The position numbers and the translations under genes were made by a program. From Sinorhizobium medicae (GTDB taxonomy: Bacteria > Pseudomonadota > Alphaproteobacteria > Rhizobiales > Rhizobiaceae), in contig NZ_VITA01000014.1 in the NCBI RefSeq assembly GCF_007827695.1, forward strand, positions 124,001-188,000: DNA of 64,000 nt. Direction: 5' to 3'. The first letter of the stretch is position 1. Every line of letters begins with the position of its first letter. Under the pieces are notes generated by a model. It ran no database searches. It saw nothing but the letters and a program-made list of their open reading frames with translations, and had not been told where the DNA came from. Shown here piece after piece: positions 37,631 through 46,052 of this stretch.

Positions 37631-38305
37631 TCAGAGAAGGCCGAGCAGCGATCTCGCCGCTGCAGTCGACGAGGCGGGGTTCTGGCCCGTGACCAGGTGG
37701 CCATCCACGATCGCGAAGCTTTCCCAGTCGCCCGCCTTCTCATAATGCGCCCCCAGCGACTTGAGATCATCTTCGACCAGGAACGGGACGACCTTGGTCA
37801 GCTGTACCGCCTCTTCCTCAGAGTTCGTGAATCCGGTCACCCGCTTGCCCTTCACCAGCGGGTTGCCCTGGAACGTCACGTGGTGGAAGACGGCAGGCGC
37901 GTGGCAAACCGCTGCAACGGGTTTTCCGGAGCCATAGAATTCCTCGATCAGGGAGATCGACTTCCGGTCCTCGACGAGATCCCACATCGGCCCGTGCCCG
38001 CCCGAATAGAAGATCGTGTCGAAATCCTTGGCATCTACGGTCGCGAGGCGCACCGTGTTTGCAAGGACGGACTGAGCATCCTTGTCGCCCTTGAACCGGG
38101 TCATGGAAGCTGTCTGATTGCCGGGCTCGTCGCTCTTGGGATCGATCGGCGGTTGCCCGCCCCGCGGAGAGGCGACGGTAATGCTGGCGCCTGCATCCTT
38201 GAAGACATAGTAGGGAGCCGTAAATTCCTCCAACCAGAACCCGGTCTTCCGGCCCGTATTGCCAAGCCGATCATGCGAAGTGAGAACCATCAGGATGTTG
38301 CTCAT
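37631..38305 (-). CDS. DJ-1/PfpI type 1 glutamine amidotransferase-like protein
   Basis: A 224-residue DJ-1/ThiJ-fold protein of the large HchA-like subgroup. It has FKDAGASITVASPRGGQPPI, the acid YSGGHGPMWDL and the nucleophile elbow AAVCHAPAVFHHV with the reactive Cys followed by His. Members act as glyoxalase III or chaperones that handle methylglyoxal and related carbonyls. A strong AAGGAGATAACG ribosome site precedes the ATG. It is the first gene of a two-gene unit with NTF2, divergent from the FixJ-type regulator. Confidence 0.88.
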   Translation of the reverse strand: MSNILMVLTSHDRLGNTGRKTGFWLEEFTAPYYVFKDAGASITVASPRGGQPPIDPKSDEPGNQTASMTRFKGDKDAQSVLANTVRLATVDAKDFDTIFYSGGHGPMWDLVEDRKSISLIEEFYGSGKPVAAVCHAPAVFHHVTFQGNPLVKGKRVTGFTNSEEEAVQLTKVVPFLVEDDLKSLGAHYEKAGDWESFAIVDGHLVTGQNPASSTAAARSLLGLL

Positions 38306-38432
38306 CGTTATCTCCTTGAAAAAGTTAAGACGTTCGGCGTCTTGTCCGGTCTGGCGAACAGAGGCCAGCTCGCTGAACTGAGCTGCCGCGCTCGATCGAC
38401 CTCATGAGCATGCTCAGGTGACGGGGCGTATG

Positions 38433-38450
38433 CCATTGTACGATGGTGTC
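38433..38450 (-). promoter_or_regulatory. 18-bp regulon element towards DJ-1 operon
   Basis: Minus-strand GACACCATCGTACAATGG is a near-consensus copy, 127 bp before the DJ-1-like gene. With the next copy it forms an inverted pair separated by 25 bp; the two differ at one base only. Confidence 0.75.
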
Positions 38451-38475
38451 GTGGAAACAGGTCGAAACGGATGCC

Positions 38476-38493
38476 GATACCATCGTACAATGG
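38476..38493 (+). promoter_or_regulatory. 18-bp regulon element towards FixJ-like regulator
   Basis: GATACCATCGTACAATGG is a near-consensus copy facing the response regulator gene, with 134 bp between them. If the regulator binds here it would control its own gene as well as the DJ-1 operon. Confidence 0.75.
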
Positions 38494-38627
38494 ATTTTCG
38501 CCAGGAAACTCGCATGCTCTGCGTCGAGGGGCAGCGGGATATCGATCATCAGGGCAATAGTGCCCGCGCCCACACATGATATAGTGTTTGCACTCGATGA
38601 GCTTGCGCCCTCTTAAGGAGGCAGCAC

Positions 38628-39308
38628 ATGTACCGGATGACCTCGGCGATGAATCATGCGACTACCGCGCCTCTGAACACTCTGAGTGGACCGACGGTGT
38701 TCGTGGTTGACGACGACATTTCTGTGCGGGAATCTCTGGAACTCTTGATCGGGTCGGCAGGGTGGCGGCCAATTCTTTTTGACTCTGCTCAGGCATTTCT
38801 GAGCGCCACACCAAATGCAGGACCGAGCTGCCTCGTTTTGGATGTGAACATGCCCGGGCTCAATGGCCTGGATCTCCAGTCCTTGATCACGAAGAGCGGC
38901 AATCGAACCCCGATTATATTTGTGTCGGGCTTCGGCGATGTCCCCATGACCGTAAAGGCTCTGAAGGGTGGCGCTCTCGATTTCCTGACGAAACCGATCG
39001 ACGCGGAGGCACTCCTTGCCGCTATACAGTCAGCTCTTTCACAGAGCGAGGCACTCATTCGCGATGAGGAAGAGCTGATGCGCCTTCAAGTGTGCTACGA
39101 TGCCCTGACCCCGCGGGAACGCGAGGTCATGTCGGGGGTGGTGAAGGGTCTATTGAACAAGCAGGTCGCGTTCGAGCTCGATATCAGCGAGATCACAGTC
39201 AAGGCGCACCGCGGCCAGGTTATGCGAAAAATGAGTGCCCGGTCCCTACCGGATCTCGTGAATATGGCGGCAAAGCTCAGGATCGACGACGGTCGAGAGA
39301 TCCACTAG
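38628..39308 (+). CDS. FixJ/StyR-type response regulator with LuxR-type HTH
   Basis: A 226-residue regulator. The receiver domain (about 22-140) has VFVVDDD, the phospho-acceptor Asp72 in LVLDVNMPGLNG and the conserved Lys in FLTKPID. The C-terminal domain (about 155-220) is a LuxR/NarL-type HTH (LTPREREVMSGVVKGLLNKQ, then SEITVKAHRGQVMRKM). AAGGAGGCAGCAC precedes the ATG. It is the only DNA-binding response regulator in the window, so it is the best partner for the three FixL-like kinases and the best candidate to bind the 18-bp element, two copies of which lie upstream. Its end overlaps the convergent MFS gene by 4 bp. Confidence 0.9.
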   Translation: MYRMTSAMNHATTAPLNTLSGPTVFVVDDDISVRESLELLIGSAGWRPILFDSAQAFLSATPNAGPSCLVLDVNMPGLNGLDLQSLITKSGNRTPIIFVSGFGDVPMTVKALKGGALDFLTKPIDAEALLAAIQSALSQSEALIRDEEELMRLQVCYDALTPREREVMSGVVKGLLNKQVAFELDISEITVKAHRGQVMRKMSARSLPDLVNMAAKLRIDDGREIH

Positions 39309-40513
39309 CGCTCCTGAGGCCTGTGATGAACCCTGGCCGGGAACATCACGATCATCGCCACCAGGATCACCGCCCCTACGACCAACGTTATGCTTGCAAT
39401 GCCCAGGGCGAGAGCAAACGCACTGTCGGAGTTCACCTGGCGGGCGAATATTGCGCCTACGACCGGCGGCCCCATGATCTGGCCGACGGCGAACACCGCC
39501 GTCAGCAGCCCCATGTAGCGGGCGTGATGACTTGATCGGATCCGTCGGACCTCATTCATGGCAAAATAGCTGATCGCGGTGAACGGGACACCGACTAGAA
39601 TGCTGCTTAAGGCAAGACCGACTGCGTCCTCCCACACGACAGACATTGCTACGCCTGCCGCTTGCACGAGATACGAACCAATGAGGTATAGGCGAGCGTC
39701 GGCGCTCTTCCGCACACGCGATGCCAGAAGTGAACCCACTACGGCTGAAATGCCAAACAGCGGCCAGAAGACGGTCAGCAAAGGGGAATCCGGTATTGCG
39801 TTCTTCGCGATCACAGGCAGGTATGTAGCAGTCACGATGTAACCGAAGCCAGCGAGCCCGTACGCAACGGCGAACATGGGCATTTCGGTTCGCGGGACCC
39901 GACCCGACGTCCTCGCTTTACCAACATAAAATGGCTCCACGTCTCTGCCGGGCTTTCGAAAGACACGCCAGATAAGTGCGCTGATCGCCGCCGACATCAC
40001 GGCAAATGTCGTCCAGGCCCCCTGCCCAGTGAAGCTCAATGCTGTCATCACGCTGGCTGCTAGACCAGAAACGGCGATCCCCGCTCCGGGCCCGGTAAAG
40101 ATCGCACTGCCGATCGAGGCGGTTGAACCGGTAAGCTCCGCCAGGCACCAACCTGACGTGAATACAAAGCCGATTGCCGATGCTACGCCTGCGAGAAATC
40201 GTAGTCCTGTCCATGTCGTTGGGAACGGAAGCGCCATCAAGGCAGTCAGCACGACGGTCAGGAGAAGAGCCGATTTGATAATCGTCGTCTGCGGCCACTC
40301 CTTCGGTATTAGCATCGCCGCCAACGCTCCCACGAGGTACCCGACGTAGTTTGCGGTTGCGAGCCTTCCGGCAACAGTGAGATCGACCGTTCCGTCGTGC
40401 AGCATCATCGGCAAGATTGGGGTGAACGCAAAACGACCAACACCCATTGCGATAGCAAGAGAAGCGGATCCTGCGAGAACGATTGTGAGTTGATCGGCCA
40501 CTCGTCGCGACAT
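39305..40513 (-). CDS. YbfB/YjiJ-family MFS transporter
   Basis: A 402-residue major facilitator protein with 12 hydrophobic segments, opening GSASLAIAMGVGRFAFTPIL, the signature of YbfB/YjiJ proteins. The substrate is unknown; small organic or aromatic compounds are possible. It is convergent with the FixJ-like gene (4-bp overlap). No clear copy of the 18-bp element was found before its start. Confidence 0.88.
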   Translation of the reverse strand: MSRRVADQLTIVLAGSASLAIAMGVGRFAFTPILPMMLHDGTVDLTVAGRLATANYVGYLVGALAAMLIPKEWPQTTIIKSALLLTVVLTALMALPFPTTWTGLRFLAGVASAIGFVFTSGWCLAELTGSTASIGSAIFTGPGAGIAVSGLAASVMTALSFTGQGAWTTFAVMSAAISALIWRVFRKPGRDVEPFYVGKARTSGRVPRTEMPMFAVAYGLAGFGYIVTATYLPVIAKNAIPDSPLLTVFWPLFGISAVVGSLLASRVRKSADARLYLIGSYLVQAAGVAMSVVWEDAVGLALSSILVGVPFTAISYFAMNEVRRIRSSHHARYMGLLTAVFAVGQIMGPPVVGAIFARQVNSDSAFALALGIASITLVVGAVILVAMIVMFPARVHHRPQER

Positions 40514-40677
40514 GCGGATTCCTCCGGCGTTAGACGGTCTGATTGTTAAATTGATGTGACTTGTTCGGGAGCTCCTTGAAAAGCTCCGCAGGTTTGGCGT
40601 CTATGCCGTACCCAAAATATGCGCTCGGGTATCTGTCTTGAATTGACGCGCTGCGGGGGGCAGTCTGCCGCGCACCG

Positions 40678-41772
40678 CTACAGTCGCCTGATCGCCGAAC
40701 CCGCCCCCAGGGCTGCCATCGCGTCCTCGAACAACTTCACGGTGAGTTCCGCTGAGGGAAGCCGCCTCGCCAAACCAAGGGCCTGCCCCGCCCAGAGGTT
40801 GGTGAAGTCATCGCGTCCCTCCTCCTCCGCCCTCGCGCGGATCGCGGCGAGCGCCACTCCGGCGGTCGGAAAGGCGGGCGCCACGTCCGAAAGCGGACCT
40901 AGTTCTCGCATCAGTCGGTTTACGACGCCTCTCGCGGGCCTTCCTGTAAAGACATTGGTGATGGCGGTACTGGCGTCGCCGGCACGACCCAGAGCATCGG
41001 CGTGCAGATCCGGAATTTTGGCCTCTGGAGTTAGAAGGTAAGCAGAACCGATCTGCACCGCTGACGCTCCAAGCATCAACGCCGCCGCAACTCCGCGGCC
41101 ATCTGCGATACCCCCGGCAGCAATGACCGGAACCTTAACCGCGTCCACGACCTGCGGAATGAGCGCCATCGTTCCCACTTGGGTTGTCATGTCCTGCGTA
41201 AGAAAGTTTCCGCGATGCCCGCCAGCCTCGAAACCCATTGCGATCACGGCATCAACACTATGTGCCTCGAGCCAGACGGCCTCGGCGACGGTCGTCGCGG
41301 ACGACAGCACTTTGGCCCCCGCGGCCTTTACCCTATCAACGAGTCTTCGATCGGGAAGACCGAAATGGAAGCTCACCACCTTGGGGCGGAACTCTTCGAC
41401 GACCTCGCAGAACTCGTTGTCGAAGGGCGCACGTCCGGGGCCGCTGATCGGGGCAGCGGGGTCAAGGCCAAGTTCGACGAAATACGGCGCCAAGAGTGCC
41501 CGCCACCTCATCTGACCAGCAGGATCAGCATCAGGTTTCACGTGGCTGAAGAAATTTACATTGATTGACCTGGTTGTTCTCGCAGTAATCTGCGAGAGCG
41601 CCTCGTGCAATTGGTGGACCGAATATTGCGCGCTCGGCAACGAACCCAAGCCGCCAGCTTCAGAAGCGGCAATCACCATTTCTGCCGTCGTCGCTCCGGC
41701 CATCGGCGCCTGAATGACGGGAATCTCCACTCCCAGAAGGTCGAGGATTCGGCGGTCATGCCACGTTCTCAT
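40678..41772 (-). CDS. Nitronate monooxygenase (2-nitropropane dioxygenase family)
   Basis: A 364-residue FMN-dependent TIM-barrel enzyme: VIQAPMAGATTAEMVIAASE, VISFHFG-like VVSFHFGLPDRRLVD, MGFEAGGHRGNFLT, VIAAGGIADGRGVAAALMLG and GASAVQIGSAYLLTPEA. It oxidises nitronates such as propionate-3-nitronate, and some relatives act as quinone reductases. ATG at 41772 follows GGAGCCTAAA and is preferred over 41784. The minus-strand 18-bp element ends 57 bp upstream of this start. It is divergent from the SDR-RidA-crotonase operon. Confidence 0.9.
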   Translation of the reverse strand: MRTWHDRRILDLLGVEIPVIQAPMAGATTAEMVIAASEAGGLGSLPSAQYSVHQLHEALSQITARTTRSINVNFFSHVKPDADPAGQMRWRALLAPYFVELGLDPAAPISGPGRAPFDNEFCEVVEEFRPKVVSFHFGLPDRRLVDRVKAAGAKVLSSATTVAEAVWLEAHSVDAVIAMGFEAGGHRGNFLTQDMTTQVGTMALIPQVVDAVKVPVIAAGGIADGRGVAAALMLGASAVQIGSAYLLTPEAKIPDLHADALGRAGDASTAITNVFTGRPARGVVNRLMRELGPLSDVAPAFPTAGVALAAIRARAEEEGRDDFTNLWAGQALGLARRLPSAELTVKLFEDAMAALGAGSAIRRL

Positions 41773-41829
41773 TTTAGGCTCCATTCGATGCGCTGGTCTT
41801 CAAGAGGTATTTGAACAGGCAAAGGGAGT

Positions 41830-41847
41830 CTATTGGACCTTGGTGTC
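41830..41847 (-). promoter_or_regulatory. 18-bp regulon element towards nitronate monooxygenase
   Basis: Minus-strand GACACCAAGGTCCAATAG, 57 bp before the preferred start at 41772. Its core ACCAAGGT is a full ACCNNGGT dyad. Confidence 0.75.
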
Positions 41848-41879
41848 TTCAACATCCCTACCGATCCAAAGGTATCGGA

Positions 41880-41897
41880 GACACCTTGGTACAATAG
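41880..41897 (+). promoter_or_regulatory. 18-bp regulon element towards SDR-RidA-crotonase operon
   Basis: GACACCTTGGTACAATAG, extended upstream by GGTAT-CGGAG (41871-41897). It faces the SDR gene at 42033 with 135 bp between. Together with the copy at 41830 it forms a back-to-back pair 32 bp apart. Confidence 0.8.
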
Positions 41898-42032
41898 CGT
41901 CTGCACGTTCTTTGGCGCGACAGTCGCCACCAACGCCCCATTGGGCAGCCCCTGAAATTTAACAGCTGCAATGCTCCAGCGATCGTTCGCTGGCCGCTGT
42001 CGGTCGAAAGCAAACAAATGGAGGCAGCACGA

Positions 42033-42758
42033 ATGAGTGTTCATAAAACGGTTGTGATTACCGGTGCATCGCAGGGCATCGGCGCCGGGCTCGTGAAGAC
42101 GTTCCTGGACAAAGGCTGGAGCGTCGTCGCGACGTCCCGGCGGATCAGCGAGGCGACATCGTTCGATCGTGCGGGAAGGCTTGAGCTTATTGACGGCGAC
42201 ATTGGCGATCCCAAGACGGCGGAGCGCGTCTCTCAGGTAGCTGTCGAACAGTTCGGCTCCATCGACGCCCTCGTGAACAATGCAGGCGTCTTCTTCACCA
42301 AGCCGTTTCTCGAGTACACGATCGAGGACTTCCGGCGCCTCTCGGCGACCAATCTCGAAGGCTTCGTCCACTTCACGAAACACGCTGTCAGACAGATGCT
42401 TCGGCAGAGATCCGGTGGAAGCGTCGTCACGATTACGTCGTCGCTGACCGACCATCCGATCGCTGGCGTCAAGGCATCCCTACCGATGATCACCAAGGGC
42501 GGGCTGAATGCGATCACCAAGAGCCTGGCGCTGGAGTTCGCCAGCGACAACATCCGAGTAAACGCGGTTTCGCCTGGTGTTGTTGACACACCGCTCCATG
42601 CTACGGGTTCACGGGACTATCTTCGATCCTTGTCGCCGATGGGCACCATCACGGCGGTGCAGGAAATCGTGGACGGCGTGATCTATCTCACGGAAGCGTC
42701 CAATATCACTGGGGAGGTGCTGCACGTCGACAACGGCGCACATCTCGGCAAATGGTAA
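42033..42758 (+). CDS. SDR oxidoreductase lacking the catalytic Tyr
   Basis: A 241-residue short-chain dehydrogenase: TVVITGASQGIGAGLVKTFL (cofactor motif), NNAGVFFTKPFLEY, VVTITSSLTDH (Ser), then LPMITKGGLNAITKSLALEF. The classical YxxxK has Pro in place of Tyr (PMITK), so proton transfer must differ, as in related atypical SDR groups. The C-terminus VDNGAHLGKW is normal. ATG at 42033 follows TGGAGGCAGCACGA. It overlaps the RidA gene by 7 bp. Confidence 0.87.
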   Translation: MSVHKTVVITGASQGIGAGLVKTFLDKGWSVVATSRRISEATSFDRAGRLELIDGDIGDPKTAERVSQVAVEQFGSIDALVNNAGVFFTKPFLEYTIEDFRRLSATNLEGFVHFTKHAVRQMLRQRSGGSVVTITSSLTDHPIAGVKASLPMITKGGLNAITKSLALEFASDNIRVNAVSPGVVDTPLHATGSRDYLRSLSPMGTITAVQEIVDGVIYLTEASNITGEVLHVDNGAHLGKW

Positions 42759-43222
42759 CGGTGAGCTCTGAGGCGCGAATCCTGGAGACCTCACTGGTAC
42801 TGCCACCGCCGCCGACTCCGTTCGGGGCGTATGTCGAAGCTGTTCAGGTCGGCTCGCTTCTCTTCCTGAGTGGCATGCTCCCCGTCGTCGGACACGCGCC
42901 ACAGTACATTGGACGGGTTGGCAGGGAGCTGTCCGTTGCCGAAGGTTACGACGCCGCGAGGACCGCGTGCCTGAGTGGGTTGGCGGCCGCGCGAGCGCAT
43001 CTCGGATCCCTTGATCGCATACGCACCGTGGCGAAGCTGGGTGTGTACATAGCCGCCCCCGACGACTTTCGCGAACACCCCAAGGTCGCAGACGGAGCTT
43101 CCGAGCTGCTGCTTTCGGTCTTCGGCCACAGCCGCCTTCCGCCGCGCATCGTGCTCGGCGTCTCCAGTATTCCGCTGGGGATGCCGCTCGAGGTCGAGCT
43201 CGTTCTCGACATCGCCCGATAG
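42752..43222 (+). CDS. RidA/YjgF-family protein
   Basis: A 156-residue RidA-like protein (GAYVEAVQVGSLLFLSGMLP, LDRIRTVAKLGVYIAAPDDF, LPPRIVLGVSSIPLGMPLEVE). RidA deaminates reactive enamines and imines, and some members become chaperones after N-chlorination. It belongs to the YjgF subgroup with a GxxP-rich end. It is coupled to the SDR gene by a 7-bp overlap and followed after 29 bp by the crotonase gene. Confidence 0.9.
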   Translation: MVTVSSEARILETSLVLPPPPTPFGAYVEAVQVGSLLFLSGMLPVVGHAPQYIGRVGRELSVAEGYDAARTACLSGLAAARAHLGSLDRIRTVAKLGVYIAAPDDFREHPKVADGASELLLSVFGHSRLPPRIVLGVSSIPLGMPLEVELVLDIAR

Positions 43223-43251
43223 CAATCCCCTCAACAGCAATGGAGACCGCA

Positions 43252-44238
43252 ATGAAACCGAACTCAAATCGATCCATTGGGATCGCGATGTCGTCGAAAT
43301 TCCTGACTGCCGCCGCCCTGCTCATGCTCCCGGAGCTGGCACTTTCCGGCCAGACCATGGTCGCGGAGACGCGCAGTAAGCCTGCAGACATCACAACCAC
43401 ACCCGGCAGCGAACGGCCGCAGATCCGTGTCGAGAAGCGCACGCCCGCCTACTGGCGCGTGACCTTCGATAACCCGCCCTTCAACATCTTCGGCCCGGAA
43501 ACGATCCCGCAGATGGAAAAGGTGGTCGGTGAAATCGAGGCGGATTCCAAGCTCCGGGTGGTCGTTTTCGACAGTGCCGTCCCCGGCTTCTTCCTGACAC
43601 ACTACAACTTCACGCCGCCTCTCGCCGAGTCGACCAGCCTCCCTGCAGGGCAGACGGGTCTGCATCCCCTGCCCGACATGCTCGTCCGCATCAGCAAGGC
43701 ACCGATCGTCTCAATCGCACTCATCCGCGGTAGAGCCACTGGTGTCGGCAGCGAGCTCGCCCTGGCGAGTGACATGCGTTTCGCCAGCCGCGAGAAAGCG
43801 ATCCTCTCGCAGTGGGAGGTTGGCGCAGGTTTCGTACCGGGCGGCGGGCCTATGGCTCGTCTGCCGCGGCTGATGGGACGCGGGCGCGCGCTCGAGGTTC
43901 TTCTCGGCTCCGACGACGTCGATGGCGATCTCGCCGAGAGGTACGGCTACGTCAACCGTTCATTCGATGACGATAAGCTCGACCATTTCGTCGACGCACT
44001 CGCCACCCGCATCTCCGGTTTCGACAGGCAGGCGATCGCCGACACCAAGCGCCTGGTTGATTTCGCCAGCCTTCCCAGCGACCCGGAAATCGGCGCTGGA
44101 TGGGACGCTTTTATTTCCTCTGTTCAGCGCCCGGTTGCCCAGAAGAATATCGGCCGCCTGATGGAGATGGGGCTGCAGACGAACACGGACATCGAAGCCC
44201 GTCTGGGGCACTACACCGGAACCTTGGCCGAAAAGTAG
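43252..44238 (+). CDS. Crotonase-fold protein with apparent Sec signal peptide
   Basis: About 328 residues. The start ATG follows GGAGACCGCA; the upstream ATG at 43240 lies within that site. Residues 1-38 have a basic N-region and a hydrophobic core TAAALLMLPELALSG, an apparent signal peptide. The rest is an enoyl-CoA hydratase/isomerase fold: WRVTFDNPPFNIFGPETIPQ, VVVFDSAVPGFFLTHYN, IALIRGRATGVGSELALASD and VGAGFVPGGGPMARLPRL. The family acts on CoA thioesters in the cytoplasm, so export would be odd and would imply a different substrate. It is the last gene of the SDR-RidA operon. Confidence 0.85.
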   Translation: MKPNSNRSIGIAMSSKFLTAAALLMLPELALSGQTMVAETRSKPADITTTPGSERPQIRVEKRTPAYWRVTFDNPPFNIFGPETIPQMEKVVGEIEADSKLRVVVFDSAVPGFFLTHYNFTPPLAESTSLPAGQTGLHPLPDMLVRISKAPIVSIALIRGRATGVGSELALASDMRFASREKAILSQWEVGAGFVPGGGPMARLPRLMGRGRALEVLLGSDDVDGDLAERYGYVNRSFDDDKLDHFVDALATRISGFDRQAIADTKRLVDFASLPSDPEIGAGWDAFISSVQRPVAQKNIGRLMEMGLQTNTDIEARLGHYTGTLAEK

Positions 44239-44399
44239 GTCAAGACGGCACCCGCCATGAGCCCGGCAGGTTGCGTGGGTGCCGACGTTCGCCATCATGT
44301 CACCTTCGCTTCAGCGGGACGGCCGCGTCAGGAATGGAGTGGCCGGGATTGAAACCATCAGATGCACCGTGGTGCCCACGCGCTGCTCAACAGAGGTCA

Positions 44400-45111
44400 T
44401 CAAGCCTGGCGGATGCAAACGACGTCGAAGGAGCCACCGCATACGTGGTGCGAGATTATTGCGCCAACGCAGAGCGCTCCATTGAGAGCGATTGCCATAA
44501 ACGCCCTCCAGACGGAGAGATCGCGGTCTTTGATCTCGCGTGTCCAGACCTCCACAGTGCCAGCGATGTCGTCATCGATCGAGGCCGTGCTTTCGGCCTC
44601 GTGATTTGCAGCCTCATTGGCACTTGCCTGACAGAAACGGGAATGAGCAGTCGGTGCTCGTCCTGATTGCTCATTGATGAAATTCAGATCGGCGCCAAAT
44701 CTCGTGCGTATGCCTTCTATCTGCTTTATGGCGCCTGGGGCTAACCCATCAATGCTTCTGCGCTCGTTCGAATTCAACTGTTGCCCCAGACGTCCAAACG
44801 GAAACTAAACCCTCGATAGGTCACCCGCCGGGTCCGCGGCCTCGGCACCGCACATCGCACAATCGAGGCAACTGCGGAGGTTGTGCACATAGTCTCCGAG
44901 GACCAAACTCCATTCGGCCGTGGGCTCGCTCAATATTCTTATTCGAACCGTCGTGTCTGCCGCCCTTAATCTTCTCGGGCCGCCACCAGCGCCTACCGAG
45001 CAATTCGTTGATGAGACTGACCAATGCGGCGAGATGTTTCTGCGCGTGTTGGTACTTAAGTCCCGCATCCCGGAAACGGCCGATTAATGTTATCGGGACC
45101 TGCTGCTTCAC
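44400..45111 (-). pseudogene. Frameshifted hypothetical protein (HEPN-like pattern)
   Basis: Minus-strand frames give IGRFRDAGLKYQHAQKHLAA, then in a second frame EWSLVLGDYVHNLRSCLDCA, then in a third LNSNERRSIDGLAPGAIKQI. The order matches a widespread bacterial protein of unknown function whose central signature is EWS-ILGD-HNLRSALDH, followed by an NERRSI-G segment. At least two frame changes separate the pieces, so the gene appears broken. A HEPN-like fold is only suggested. Confidence 0.45.
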
Positions 45112-45374
45112 TCACTCATAGAGAGTTGCACTTTCGTCTAGTCGTTGCCGCTTCCGTACGCGCGAGGGTACTGCAGCAACCAACAAGGTTTCAACGCGGT
45201 TACACGCACGAACAACGATCTACTTCAAGCGAAGTTCGGCCGTCGGCGGGTTGAAGGCGATATCAGGCGAAAGAGCAGCTTTTGAACAGTGGAGGACCTG
45301 CAGCAAGAGCGAGAGTATGCAATCGCCACGAACGGCAAAGCTTCTGACGGCTACAAGGCTGACCGAGAAGCGAA

Positions 45375-45406
45375 AGCGTCAAGGAAACTTGCATTTCCTT
45401 GACGCT
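45375..45406 (-). terminator. Perfect 13-bp hairpin after FMN reductase gene
   Basis: AGCGTCAAGGAAA (45375-45387) and TTTCCTTGACGCT (45394-45406) form a perfect stem with a 6-base loop, 16 bp past the reductase stop codon on the minus strand. The T-run that follows on that strand is short (TTTCGCTT). It probably ends the 49.4-45.4 kb transcription unit. Confidence 0.75.
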
Positions 45407-45422
45407 CGATGATTCCTGCTGG

Positions 45423-46016
45423 TTACTGTTGCGAAGCCTTCGCAGCCATCGTGGCCTTCGCCCACCAGGCCAACTCGTCGAGCGCGGTCTTGGCCGACGG
45501 CAAGAGGTTGGCCTCGATTTCTTCGATCGGCTTATTGCCGCCGAGCGGTGAAGTAGCAAAGAAATCGCCGGCGCCGATGTGAACGGCGGCATGGGTCGAA
45601 ACCATCTGCAGCTCCACACCGATCCCGCGGAGATGTTCGAGTGCGCGCGAACCGCCCATGCTTCCGTACGCGATTGCAGTGAACGGCTTTCGGCCCCACT
45701 CGATGTAAGCCTGGTCGAGCGCATTCTTCAGGACCCCGGTGATCGAATGATTGTATTCGGAAACGACGAATATGTACCCGTCGTAGCTCCCTACGGTTTC
45801 CTGCCACCGGGTAGCATCGGCGCTCTTGCTGGGCGCCCATGCGTTCGACGCCACTTCATCGAAGAACGGCAGCGGATGATCGCGCAGATCGACGACTTCG
45901 ACATCGATATCGCCGCGTTGCTTGGCCTGCTTCAGCATCCACTGGGCAGGCTTGTCCGCGAACCGTGTCGGACGGGTGGAGCCGATTATGAGGGCGATTT
46001 TAGGCTTCTTTGACAT
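45423..46016 (-). CDS. NADPH-dependent FMN reductase family protein
   Basis: A 197-residue flavodoxin-like reductase: KIALIIGSTRPTRFADKPAQ, FVVSEYNHSITGVLKNALDQ and YGSMGGSRALEHLRGIGVEL. These are the FMN phosphate-binding loop and the conserved EYN-S-P-LKNA region. Relatives reduce quinones, azo compounds or chromate by two-electron transfer, avoiding radicals. AGAGGTTACC precedes the ATG. It lies 36 bp downstream of the desulfhydrase gene and ends before a strong hairpin. Confidence 0.88.
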   Translation of the reverse strand: MSKKPKIALIIGSTRPTRFADKPAQWMLKQAKQRGDIDVEVVDLRDHPLPFFDEVASNAWAPSKSADATRWQETVGSYDGYIFVVSEYNHSITGVLKNALDQAYIEWGRKPFTAIAYGSMGGSRALEHLRGIGVELQMVSTHAAVHIGAGDFFATSPLGGNKPIEEIEANLLPSAKTALDELAWWAKATMAAKASQQ

Positions 46017-46052
46017 GGTAACCTCTTTGCCTGTTTTTGGATCAGGTCAGAA

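Noticed and set aside
36908..38407. 499-codon open frame on the plus strand
   Set aside because: It is antisense to the EF-hand, NTF2 and DJ-1 genes, each of which has clear motifs and a ribosome site.
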